DNA of 64,000 nt from Paenibacillus sp. MMS20-IR301 (GTDB taxonomy: Bacteria; Bacillota; Bacilli; Paenibacillales; Paenibacillaceae), in NCBI RefSeq assembly GCF_032302195.1, contig NZ_CP135275.1, forward strand, positions 1,674,001 to 1,738,000, in the 5' to 3' direction. The notes below the pieces were generated by a model. That model was not told where the DNA came from, ran no database searches, and saw nothing but the letters and a program-made list of their open reading frames with translations. Shown piece after piece: positions 33,579 to 41,383 of this stretch. The translations under genes and the position numbers were made by a program. Position 1 is the first letter of the stretch; every line of letters begins with the position of its first letter.

Positions 33579-34783
33579 ATATTCTAATAGCCGATGATGA
33601 ACGGTTCATCCGTGAAGGCATCAAACGCACCATCGGGCAGATTAGTCCGGAGCATCAGGTGTTCGTAGCGGAGCGGGCGGAAGAGGCGGTCAAGATTATG
33701 GAAGAGCAGCGGATCCATATCGTGCTGACTGATATTCTGATGCCCGGCATGAGCGGTCTCGAATTCATGAAGATCTCGAAACGGCGTTATCCTTATGTGA
33801 AATGGATCGTGATCTCTGCCCACAGCGAATTCTCCTATGCGCAGGAGGCAGTAAGGCTCGGGGCAAGGGATTATCTGCTCAAGCCGATCGGCAAAACCAA
33901 GCTGACCGAGCTGATCGACAGCCTGGCTACAGAAATCCAGCAGGATAATCACATCTCCCGCCAGGGCGAGCGGCTGAGGACCAGTCTGCGGTTTCTCCGC
34001 GAGGGCGTCTTTCAGCGGCTGGCCTCGGGCCTCGATATCGGCAACCTCGACCTTGAGCCGTTTATTGAGGATTACAACCAATTCTCGCTGGTGCTGATCC
34101 AGCTTGATTCCGGTGACCGGAGCGTCCGGCTGGAGCACTTCATTGTCGAGAATGTGCTGTCGGAGCTGATCGACCTGCACGGTCGGGGCTTTGTTGCCAG
34201 CTATGACCGGCAGAGCCTGCTCGGCCTGGTCACACTGGCGGATAACATCCGGGTCGAACAATTCCAGGAGGAGGTTAAAGCCCATCTGACGCACTATCTG
34301 AAGATCCCGTTTCAGATTATCCACTCGGGTCTATGCTACGACTTCAATACCGTGCCGCTGGTCGTGAAGCGGATGCGTGAGGCTTCAGCCTCCCAGGCAC
34401 CCCGACTGGAGCCGATGAAAGGCAGCGGCGAGAAGGCGATCGATGTGGCCCTGCATTATATCAAGGAGCATTTCTATGAGGATCTGTCCCTCGAGAAAAT
34501 GGCTTCAGTCGTCTTCCTCAACCCGGCTTATTTCAGCCAGCTCTTCAAGCAGAAGACCGGGCAAGGCTACAAGGAATACGTCACCTCGCTCCGTCTGGAG
34601 CAGGCGAAGCTGCTGTTGCTGAATCCGAAGCTGAAGCTGGCGGACATTGCGGAGCGGGTCGGCTATCAGGACATGCGCCACTTCACGCAGATGTTCCGTA
34701 AGAAGTATCAGCTGACGCCGACGGAATACCGCCAGCAGGAGAGCATTAACATCCAAATGAGCAAAGGGAGTCCGCCGCAATAA
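33575..34783 (+). CDS. Response regulator with AraC-type output domain, YesN type
   Basis: The 402-residue regulator starts at a GTG that overlaps the kinase stop, after AAGGAGAACAG. The receiver domain has acidic D7/D8 and the phospho-acceptor Asp53 in VLTDILMPGMSG. A middle region of about 150 residues follows, and two AraC helix-turn-helix motifs are at the end (LSLEKMASVVFLNPAYFSQLF and LKLADIAERVGYQDMRHFTQ). It probably activates the upstream transporter operon. Confidence 0.93.
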   Translation: MNILIADDERFIREGIKRTIGQISPEHQVFVAERAEEAVKIMEEQRIHIVLTDILMPGMSGLEFMKISKRRYPYVKWIVISAHSEFSYAQEAVRLGARDYLLKPIGKTKLTELIDSLATEIQQDNHISRQGERLRTSLRFLREGVFQRLASGLDIGNLDLEPFIEDYNQFSLVLIQLDSGDRSVRLEHFIVENVLSELIDLHGRGFVASYDRQSLLGLVTLADNIRVEQFQEEVKAHLTHYLKIPFQIIHSGLCYDFNTVPLVVKRMREASASQAPRLEPMKGSGEKAIDVALHYIKEHFYEDLSLEKMASVVFLNPAYFSQLFKQKTGQGYKEYVTSLRLEQAKLLLLNPKLKLADIAERVGYQDMRHFTQMFRKKYQLTPTEYRQQESINIQMSKGSPPQ

Positions 34784-34831
34784 GCGGGAGTACAGGTGCA
34801 CGAAGCGTGGATACCCGCGCCTAAGCATAAT

Positions 34832-34880
34832 AAAAAGAAGCTGAGCCGGTAATCGAAACCGGTTCAGCTTCTTTTTATTA
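34832..34880. terminator. Bidirectional terminator
   Basis: AAAAAGAAGCTGAGCCGGT (34832-34850) pairs with 34858-34876, with one G-U, followed by T residues. It ends the regulator gene and the converging DUF4190 gene. Confidence 0.9.
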
Positions 34881-34889
34881 TTTTCAAAT

Positions 34890-35273
34890 TTAGAAGCTGT
34901 TCAAATTGTTGAAGTTGCTGAAGTTGTTGAAGTAGTCTCCAGGGTAGTTGCTGACATCATTAAAGATGGCAACCATGAGAACGAACAGCAGGATAAGAGC
35001 CACATAAATAAGCGTGCCGACAATGCCGCAGATCAGACCGGCGATGGCCAGCCCCCGGCCCTGCTCGTAGCGCAGGCGGATCTCTTTGAAGGAGAGCGCG
35101 GCAAGAATAATTGAAATGATCCCAAAAATCAGTCCGATGAAGGGAGTCAAAATAGAGAGAATGCCGAGGACCAGCGAAGCGATTGCTTTGCCGTTTGTCT
35201 GGTCCTGCTGTGGCGGCGGCGGATACGGATGATAATACTGCTGATCTTCATATGACGGGGGTTGAACATTCAT
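34890..35273 (-). CDS. DUF4190 domain membrane protein
   Basis: The 127-residue protein has a Tyr/Pro/Gln-rich N-terminus (about 28 residues, YYHPYPPPPQQDQT), then two hydrophobic segments with the DUF4190 signature ASLVLGILSILTPFIGLIFG and GLAIAGLICGIVGTL, and an Asn/Phe-rich tail. AAAGGAGCCC precedes the ATG. Such proteins are common in Firmicutes and Actinobacteria, and their function is unknown. Confidence 0.88.
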   Translation of the reverse strand: MNVQPPSYEDQQYYHPYPPPPQQDQTNGKAIASLVLGILSILTPFIGLIFGIISIILAALSFKEIRLRYEQGRGLAIAGLICGIVGTLIYVALILLFVLMVAIFNDVSNYPGDYFNNFSNFNNLNSF

Positions 35274-35358
35274 AAATGGGCTCCTTTATCGTGTGAGCAA
35301 TGCTCCATAGTCAAATACATACTACATAGAGTATATAATATTAAACGGCTTGAGATAA

Positions 35359-36156
35359 TTATTTTTGTAAAAGCTGTTCCGGGGTATAGTTAATCCAGTG
35401 CTCCAGCTTCACTGCGAGCTTAAGTCCAAGCGACTCGGCCAGAGTGATTGAGGCAAGATTATCTTCCAGCACCTGATAACGCGGGATGTAGCCTCTTTGC
35501 AGGGTATGGGCTAATGCTGTGCGGACAACCCGCTGTGCAAGCCCTTTTCTTCTGGCGGCAGGAACTGTATGTACGGCCCCGATCTCCCAGATGCTCTCTT
35601 CATTACGGAACACAATACAGGTGCTGAGCGGCAGTTCCCCGTCAAATAAGGTTGCAGAGAATGCGCCTGCCTGAAAGTACCCGCGGATTTCCTCCAGCGA
35701 ATAATCATTGGCCGTCCAGAGCGGCAGCAGCCGTTCATCCAGATCCTCACTGACTAGACAATCCGCATCCGGTATGAAACTCTGGTCTTCAGCTGTGGAG
35801 TAGGAGTAAATGCTCCGGACCTTGAGCAGCTTAAAATAAGGTGCCAGTTCCTTAAGATACGCTTCCTTTTGAAGCTTAAAGACGTATCTTGCATCCATTG
35901 GCAGCAGCGCAAGCAAAGCCTGGAACACTTCAGGGTGGCAGTAATCCATCATCACCACTGTATCCGCCTCCGGGTAGGTGCGCTTGTCATATGCGAAGGT
36001 GCCGGCAGGCATCAGCAGGAGTACTCCCCAGTGCGCTTGTTGTTCGATCAGGTAACTATCTATTTTATCATGATAGGCGGTCATCATTTTGAGCAGCGTG
36101 ATATTGCGGAGCGGATGCTGGCGCAGTCTGGACATTACAGCTTCATAGTGGCTCAC
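35359..36156 (-). CDS. GNAT family N-acetyltransferase (two-domain)
   Basis: The 265-residue protein has an N-terminal domain of about 120 residues with LLLMPAGTFAYDKRTYPEAD and a C-terminal GNAT domain (IWEIGAVHTVPAARRKGLAQ, with the acetyl-CoA loop AARRKGLA). ASITLAESLGLKLAVKLEHWI at the end is typical. A weak GAGG motif (ACGGAGGTCC) precedes the ATG. The substrate is not predictable. Confidence 0.85.
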   Translation of the reverse strand: MSHYEAVMSRLRQHPLRNITLLKMMTAYHDKIDSYLIEQQAHWGVLLLMPAGTFAYDKRTYPEADTVVMMDYCHPEVFQALLALLPMDARYVFKLQKEAYLKELAPYFKLLKVRSIYSYSTAEDQSFIPDADCLVSEDLDERLLPLWTANDYSLEEIRGYFQAGAFSATLFDGELPLSTCIVFRNEESIWEIGAVHTVPAARRKGLAQRVVRTALAHTLQRGYIPRYQVLEDNLASITLAESLGLKLAVKLEHWINYTPEQLLQK

Positions 36157-36259
36157 AGGATTTGGACCTCCGTTTCTATTCTAAGGTTGCTCCTCTATTA
36201 TCCATAATTTACAATAGAATTGATAGATTCATTTTGTCTGCCTAAAGGAGAGAGAACAA

Positions 36260-36634
36260 ATGCTGGTAGCCCAATTATATTTGAATGGCGCCTGTTCGGA
36301 AGCGATTGAAGTGTATCAACAGGCTTTTAAAACGGAGATTGATTCGATTATGTATGATCCCGATAAAGAACCTGATCAATTCGTGTTTCATGCCGAGATG
36401 CATATTCTTGGAACCCGGGTGATGCTCAGTGATTTTGGCGGACAAAAGTGTGCTGGTGCTGAATCGACAATGGAGCTTGTCGCCGTGTTCGAGAACGAAG
36501 AAGCATTAAGAGAGGCCTATAATATACTCATCGACGGCGGCACAATCATTACTCCGATAGGTCCAACCTTTTATAGTGTATGCTTAACGTCTTTGACCGA
36601 CAGATTTGGCGTCCGCTGGTGCTTCATGGTCTAG
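36260..36634 (+). CDS. VOC family protein, PhnB-like
   Basis: The 124-residue protein has the PhnB/DUF1338-like VOC pattern: VAQLYLNGACSEAIEVYQQAF at the start, then EMHILGTRVMLSDFG and a short C-terminal strand ending FGVRWCFMV. AAAGGAGAGAG precedes the ATG. PhnB-like proteins resemble 3-demethylubiquinone methyltransferase relatives; no enzyme activity is assured. Confidence 0.88.
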   Translation: MLVAQLYLNGACSEAIEVYQQAFKTEIDSIMYDPDKEPDQFVFHAEMHILGTRVMLSDFGGQKCAGAESTMELVAVFENEEALREAYNILIDGGTIITPIGPTFYSVCLTSLTDRFGVRWCFMV

Positions 36635-36702
36635 AAATAGAACAGCAGCAGACCAGGCGCTTCATTCGTCCTCGGCTGCTGCTGAATTATCAGTTGCTGG
36701 GG

Positions 36703-36873
36703 TCAGGTTTCGTTCTTGGTCACGCCATTCAAGCTTGGCACATAATCCTCTGCTTTATCCGGATCCAGCATTTGGGGAATCTCGGTGATACTGGCGTGGT
36801 TCTGCTGATTGTGCTTTTTGTCAGCCTTGTTATTGGCCCGGGAATACTTGGGATCTGCGTCATTCTTCGGCAT
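36703..36873 (-). CDS. Small hydrophilic protein, 56 residues
   Basis: GGAGGTGAACCGC is a near-perfect ribosome binding site before an ATG at 36873, and the frame runs to TGA at 36703. The protein is Asn/Lys/Asp-rich with a basic first half (PKNDADPKYSRANNKADKKH) and an acidic second half (MLDPDKAEDYVPSLNG). There is no membrane segment. It somewhat resembles small spore-associated proteins by composition, but no family match can be claimed. A longer plus-strand frame covering this stretch lacks a ribosome binding site. Confidence 0.6.
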   Translation of the reverse strand: MPKNDADPKYSRANNKADKKHNQQNHASITEIPQMLDPDKAEDYVPSLNGVTKNET

Positions 36874-37006
36874 GCGGTTCACCTCCGTCTCTGTAGGATA
36901 GTATGGGTTGTAGTTTGGATTTTATCCCAGAGGGTCCGGGCAGTTAAGCTTGCTCTGATTTATCCATAATTCACAATAGGAATGTTAAGAATAGGGGGAG
37001 AGTACC

Positions 37007-37528
37007 ATCGCTGAGCGAACAAAAGTTGTTGAAGTAGTGCCATACGATCCGGCCTGGAAAGCGGAGTATGCCCGGATTGAAGCACGGATGCTGGAGATAT
37101 GCGGCGATCTGATTATCACGGCTGAGCATGTGGGCAGTACCTCCATCGAGGGGCTGGCAGCCAAGCCGGTAATCGATATTGATCTGGTAATGGACAGCTA
37201 TGACGATCTGCCGGCGATCATTGAGAGATTGGCAGCATTCGGTTATGAGCATCAGGGAAACCTGGGGATTGAAGGCCGGGAAGCGTTCCGGGGCACGCAG
37301 GATGACGGATTCATGAAATTTCATCTTTATGTCTGCCCGAAGGACGGCAAAGGCTATCTGGAGCATATTGCCTTCCGCGATTATCTGCGCAGCAGCCCTG
37401 CGGCCAGCCAAGAGTATCAGGCGGTTAAACAGCGGCTTGCGGAGAAGTACCGGTATAATATTGACGCCTACTGTGAAGGCAAGACCTCGTTTGTAACGTC
37501 AATTCTTCAACAGGCGGCTGCAAAATAA
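37007..37528 (+). CDS. GrpB/DUF444-like nucleotidyltransferase-fold protein (GrpB family)
   Basis: The protein has the GrpB pattern VVPYDPAWKAEYARIEARM, HVGSTSIEGLAAKPVIDIDLV (nucleotidyltransferase-like GS and DxD motifs), and KFHLYVC. The first canonical start, GTG 37037, has no ribosome binding site and would drop the N-terminal strand. AGGGGGAG lies 6 bases before an in-frame ATC at 37007, which gives the usual N-terminus (AERTKVVEVVPYDPAW). I mark 37007; the shorter start at 37037 is the conservative alternative. Function is uncertain. Confidence 0.85.
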   Translation: MAERTKVVEVVPYDPAWKAEYARIEARMLEICGDLIITAEHVGSTSIEGLAAKPVIDIDLVMDSYDDLPAIIERLAAFGYEHQGNLGIEGREAFRGTQDDGFMKFHLYVCPKDGKGYLEHIAFRDYLRSSPAASQEYQAVKQRLAEKYRYNIDAYCEGKTSFVTSILQQAAAK

Positions 37529-37686
37529 AAAAAGATCAACAGAGAAGCTCCGGGAAGGAGGGGATTTGCCGGTCTTTTGCATAGATAAGGGGATATCTTC
37601 AGTTCTAAGAGGAAGCACAGGGATAGTTGTATAATGTGCAATTAAATGGAACGAAAAGGTATTGTTCGATTGGATAGCTGCAGTCT

Positions 37687-37800
37687 GTACAACTAAATTT
37701 GCCCAAATACGTTAAAACAAGCTGCTCGTGGCAGTTTAGTTGCGCGAAATACAGCTAAACCGATAATAGATAGATTATCAGATCATTTAGTTGTACGAAG
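37687..37800 (+). repeat. Dispersed TTTAGTTG repeat units, interrupted by the IS
   Basis: Three related units occur: an inverted one at 37687-37697 (GTACAACTAAA), one at 37735-37759 (TTTAGTTGCGCGAAATACAG plus CTAAA), and one that starts at 37786 and continues after the insertion at 39467-39476. The last two match at 20 of 25 positions. They look like a Paenibacillus-type intergenic repeat. Confidence 0.6.
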
Positions 37801-37819
37801 GAGTCAATTTCATAATTCA
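37801..37819 (+). repeat. Left inverted repeat of the IS
   Basis: A 19-base perfect match to the complement of 39443-39461. Confidence 0.9.
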
Positions 37820-37928
37820 AAACCCTTGCTATATCTGGTTTTGTTGAGCATAGAAAAAGGAGTACCTCCCCACATTCTCGAATTTATAGGCGACGAAACC
37901 CACCCGAGAACGAAAAGAGGTAATCCCT

Positions 37929-39389
37929 ATTTATTCAATTCGACAAGAAGAACTGTTTTCCTTTAAGGAATTGTTCCAGATGAACCCCGAAGATAAATAC
38001 AACCATATTTTTGAGCACTTAGATCTCTCCAAGGTGCTGCACACCCTCCGGAAAAAGAGTAACCGTGGCCGACCCGAAAAACTGAATGTACCTGCGATGA
38101 TCTATTCATTGCTCATCGCCAAAATGGAGAACATCGAGTTTATTTCTTCTCTGGTCTGGCGTCTTTTGCACAGTGAAGAGTTTCGGGCGCAGTGCCGATT
38201 TACCGGCTCCGACAATATCCCGAGTGAAGCCTCGTATTCCCGTTTGATTCATGCGCTAGAGCAAACCGGAATGCTCGAGAACCTGCAGGATTCGTTGGTC
38301 CTGTCTGCCCTAGAGGAAGGGTTTGTTAGCGGTACACATCTCGCCGTGGATTCCTCTATTGTGGAGGCTTGGGATTGCCAATTCAGCGAAGCTGCGGCGA
38401 AACGCCGCGCCGCTCGCCGTCCACCAAAGCCAAGTGAGGCTTCGGTGGCAGAGCCGCAGCTCCAGTTTGAACTCCCGGAGCCGAAGCCCACCGTAGTGAA
38501 CGGGCCACCGAAGAAACCTGCCTACGCCAAGCGTGGACGTCCATCGCATGCAGAACGAGAATGCCGACGGGAGGAACAAGAAGCTTATGAACAAAGCCTC
38601 GGACCGTTTCAGAAAACCATTGAAGCAATGTTGCCTTACACCTATGACGAACTGTTGGCCGCGCTGCCCCGGCATGCCGCACGTTGTGACAAGAAAAATA
38701 CGAAGGGGCGACTCACCAGTTATTACGGGTTCAAGGCAAATCTGCTGGTTGATACGGACAGTCAATATATTGTTAGTGGCTTATGGAGTTCAGCGAATCC
38801 CAATGACCAGCGTATGGCGGTTGTTCTCCTCAAAGGCCTGCTTCTGAAGTTCCCTTCGCTAAACGTAAAGCATATCTTGGGCGACAAAGGGTATGACAGT
38901 TCAGCCATTTACCAGTTGATTCATTCCTTAGGCGCTTTTCCTATTATTAAAATGATTCACCACAAAAAACCGCCCGAGGGGATGAACCAGGATTACACCC
39001 CTGTGTGCTCGCAGGGACACGCCTACCGTTACGACAGTTTCGATGCCAAATACGAAACGCTGCGTTACACCAGGCCGAACCAGTGTAAAGACTGTCCATT
39101 TTCCGAATCCGGCTGCCAAAAAGTGTTTAAGATCCGAATTCAAACCGATTTGCGAAAGCACGCTTACCCAGCAAGAGGGAGCGAGAGCTTTACGCAACTG
39201 TATAACAAACGAACGGCTGTAGAACGTGTTTTTGCCTACCTCAAAGAGTATTTTGGGATGAAACGCACACGTCACCGCGGCGTCCGGGCAAGTGTCGATT
39301 TCCAGCTCAGCACATTGGCCTACAATTTGAGTAAGTTTGCGCTAGACAAGTTGAACAAGCAGTTGAGTAACTCCCAGCAAGTGGCCTAA
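37929..39389 (+). CDS. IS transposase, DDE type (IS1182-like)
   Basis: The transposase has about 486 residues if started at 37929. The N-terminal DUF772-type part contains RGRPEKLNVPAMIYSLLIAK. The DDE catalytic Asp are in LAVDSSIVEAW and ILGDKGYDSS, and the Glu is in RTAVERVFAYLKE. A Cys-rich stretch (CSQGH, QCKDCPFSESGCQ) lies before the last Asp-Glu spacing. No canonical start fits: the first in-frame TTG is 37971 and the first ATG is 37980, but the homologous N-terminus (SIRQEELFSFKELFQM) begins earlier, at an ATT with AAGAGGTAA upstream. The frame is open from 37890. Confidence 0.85.
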   Translation: MYSIRQEELFSFKELFQMNPEDKYNHIFEHLDLSKVLHTLRKKSNRGRPEKLNVPAMIYSLLIAKMENIEFISSLVWRLLHSEEFRAQCRFTGSDNIPSEASYSRLIHALEQTGMLENLQDSLVLSALEEGFVSGTHLAVDSSIVEAWDCQFSEAAAKRRAARRPPKPSEASVAEPQLQFELPEPKPTVVNGPPKKPAYAKRGRPSHAERECRREEQEAYEQSLGPFQKTIEAMLPYTYDELLAALPRHAARCDKKNTKGRLTSYYGFKANLLVDTDSQYIVSGLWSSANPNDQRMAVVLLKGLLLKFPSLNVKHILGDKGYDSSAIYQLIHSLGAFPIIKMIHHKKPPEGMNQDYTPVCSQGHAYRYDSFDAKYETLRYTRPNQCKDCPFSESGCQKVFKIRIQTDLRKHAYPARGSESFTQLYNKRTAVERVFAYLKEYFGMKRTRHRGVRASVDFQLSTLAYNLSKFALDKLNKQLSNSQQVA

Positions 39390-39442
39390 CTTTTTTTAAA
39401 AAACAAACTCAGCTTTTGGCCCAGTCTTGCTATCCAGCAAAC

Positions 39443-39461
39443 TGAATTATGAAATTGACTC
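39443..39461 (+). repeat. Right inverted repeat of the IS
   Basis: The complement of the left repeat, followed by the CGAAG target duplication at 39462-39466. Confidence 0.9.
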
Positions 39462-39514
39462 CGAAGTACACTTAAATAAACAGATCGTTTTTGGTATAAA
39501 ACAAACCCGCTGCT

Positions 39515-40666
39515 CTACGAGCTTACGTTACTCCAAAATCCGGGGGCAGACGGCCTGTCTGGCAGCACTGCGGTATACGCTGTGACCCCGGCCGGCCCGC
39601 CGAAACCGAAGGTTCTCCAGGGGTTAAGCTGCGGTGAACCGAAGCAGACATGCGCCTCACAGGCGGTGTTGTCGCAGACCATGGACCATAATGTGCCGAA
39701 GCCCTCGCTGTAATGATGACAGCAGACTCCTGCCGGATACACGCTGCCTGCGGCTGCTTTCATGGCTGCGACGGGATCTTTGGCCATCTGTTCACCGGTC
39801 AGGGCCAGCCGCGCTGCATCATATCTTGCCTGCGAGTTCTCCATGAGCTGCAGATTATGTACCTGCATCGGAGGAAGGGTATAGTGGTTGGCCGATATAA
39901 CCAGCTTATCGGTACTGACGGCTGCGGCCGCCTGATACTGAATTTCTTTATGTGTACCCGCGGCTTCAACCAGGGCAGTGGAACCGGCAGCATCGGAGAT
40001 CAGGAAATTACGGTAGTCGGAGACGGGCATACTGCGCAGAAGCAGCACGGCTTCTTCAGCAGTCTCACAGCTGTCCAGCAGGGCCCGTACCACTCCCGGA
40101 AAAACAAACCCCTCGCCGGTCATCACCGGCCGGATTCTCCCCGAGGTGGTGGTTACCGTAAGTCCAGCTTCATTCATCCCGTCATACCGGCCGAACAGCT
40201 GCAGTGCAAAGCCGGTATGTGCCGGTTTGCCCTTAACCCGGGTAGTAGTGAGCAGCAGCTGATTATAAGGCTCGTCTTCCCAGCCGAAATCATAAGTACG
40301 CATATGGCAGCTGTGTCCGCCTGCTGCGGGGCTGCTCGTAAATGCTGCCTGGGTACAATGGCCGGATGGCTGTAGATAGGAGTAATAGAACACCACAGTC
40401 TCCGCAGCTATACCGAGTTCATCAGCGAAGCCCTGGATTTCCTCATTAAGCCCCGGACAATATGCCCCGAAGCTCTCCATTACTTTGCAGGCTGCATCCG
40501 GCAGCAGCGGGGGAGCCCCCATGAAGGGTGAGGACATAAACGCAATGAAAGCGGAGTCCTGCTTGTAATAGGCTCCGAGGGCCCGGCCTACCTCATAATG
40601 TGTGCCTTCGGTAATGATATGGGTATACTTGGCTGTCTTGCAGGTGGTACTGGACATAGTCTCCAT
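39515..40666 (-). CDS. C45 family autoproteolytic acyltransferase/hydrolase
   Basis: The 383-residue protein belongs to the linear amide C-N hydrolase group that includes isopenicillin N acyltransferase. The catalytic Cys is probably that in SGHCTQAAF, exposed by self-cleavage; MRTYDFGWEDEPYN and FGRYDGMNEAGLTVTTTSG are the characteristic motifs. The ATG at 40666 follows GGGAGAGGAAG; an in-frame ATG at 40780 has no ribosome binding site and adds a Cys/Arg-rich stretch. It may cleave or transfer acyl groups on amides; the substrate is unknown. Confidence 0.85.
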   Translation of the reverse strand: METMSSTTCKTAKYTHIITEGTHYEVGRALGAYYKQDSAFIAFMSSPFMGAPPLLPDAACKVMESFGAYCPGLNEEIQGFADELGIAAETVVFYYSYLQPSGHCTQAAFTSSPAAGGHSCHMRTYDFGWEDEPYNQLLLTTTRVKGKPAHTGFALQLFGRYDGMNEAGLTVTTTSGRIRPVMTGEGFVFPGVVRALLDSCETAEEAVLLLRSMPVSDYRNFLISDAAGSTALVEAAGTHKEIQYQAAAAVSTDKLVISANHYTLPPMQVHNLQLMENSQARYDAARLALTGEQMAKDPVAAMKAAAGSVYPAGVCCHHYSEGFGTLWSMVCDNTACEAHVCFGSPQLNPWRTFGFGGPAGVTAYTAVLPDRPSAPGFWSNVSS

Positions 40667-40928
40667 GTATAACTTCCTCTCCCGGTAACTCTCTGCGCAG
40701 AGTAGGTTCATTATAACGGTCCTGCGGCAGCGGCGGCAAAGTCCATTCAGGCGAATTTGCCCGGATGGGCAGCCCGGCAAGGAAGCGCATACTTGATATG
40801 CTCTCCTTTTCCCGGACAGAGAAGGAAATACTTGTATTTTTGTTATTTTTAAGGTAACTTATTGATATAACTTCCGGATTCAATTTACCCGGGAGCGCTA
40901 CTTAAATGATGGTATATACAAGCCGAAG

Positions 40929-40955
40929 AGGAGCATTCCCCCAATGCTCCTTTTT
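40929..40955 (+). terminator. Plus-strand terminator without an obvious gene
   Basis: AGGAGCATT (40929-40937) pairs with AATGCTCCT (40943-40951) around five C, followed by TTTT. No plus-strand gene precedes it; it could end a short RNA. Confidence 0.7.
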
Positions 40956-40991
40956 GCGTGGATTAACCTGCAGAACCCTTAAATTGAAGTG

Positions 40992-41114
40992 CTAAGGCGC
41001 AAACGAAACCGTCTGCAGAATATAGCGGATGACGAAGAAGGCAATGATGCTGATCGATGCAAACCCCAGCAGAAACGAAACGATATCTCTCCCTGAACGC
41101 TTGTATTTTCGCAT
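40992..41114 (-). CDS. Very small membrane protein, 40 residues
   Basis: GGGGAGGACCCTT precedes an ATG at 41114. The product is basic at the start (RKYKRSGRD) and then has one hydrophobic segment (IVSFLLGFASISIIAFFVIR). The longer frame from 41183 has no ribosome binding site. The size and layout resemble single-pass small membrane proteins, but no family is recognised. It lies in the gap between the C45 gene and the phytochrome gene. Confidence 0.55.
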   Translation of the reverse strand: MRKYKRSGRDIVSFLLGFASISIIAFFVIRYILQTVSFAP

Positions 41115-41296
41115 AAGGGTCCTCCCCGGAATAATGTACTGGAATATGAACGCGGTAGATCCTTTCAAAATTTCCATATCCAAAGTTTACTATATCTATC
41201 CATAGTATACCTAATCATTTCATGCAATACAGCACGGCGAATCCAGCTTTTCACTAGAACAGTTCATCAGCTGCCTGCTCCGGATGCTCCCGGTAT

Positions 41297-41326
41297 TTGT
41301 TATTGCTGCGAAAAATAAGCTAGAAT
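41297..41326 (+). promoter_or_regulatory. Candidate sigma-A promoter for the phytochrome gene
   Basis: TTGTTA (41297-41302) and TAGAAT (41321-41326) are 18 bases apart and end 58 bases before the ATG. Confidence 0.4.
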
Positions 41327-41383
41327 GAAGATACGCAGTAAGTCTGCCATGAACTTATTCACATCTTTTGGAGGAGCCCGACT

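Larger units (their letters stand above)
37801..39461 (+). mobile_element. Complete insertion sequence, 1661 bases, IS1182-like
   Basis: The element is bounded by perfect 19-base inverted repeats (GAGTCAATTTCATAATTCA at 37801-37819 and its complement at 39443-39461). It is flanked on both sides by the 5-base direct repeat CGAAG (37796-37800 and 39462-39466), a target duplication. It carries one long transposase gene with intact DDE residues and no frame damage, so it could still be active. It entered an intergenic repeat and broke no gene. The family assignment rests on the transposase and is not certain. Confidence 0.88.

Noticed and set aside
36580..36969. Plus-strand 129-codon frame after the VOC gene
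   Set aside because: It starts inside the VOC gene without a ribosome binding site, and the opposite strand has a better small gene with a strong one.
39515..40780. Longer form of the C45 hydrolase starting at 40780
   Set aside because: No ribosome binding site, and the extra Cys/Arg-rich residues have no place in the family.
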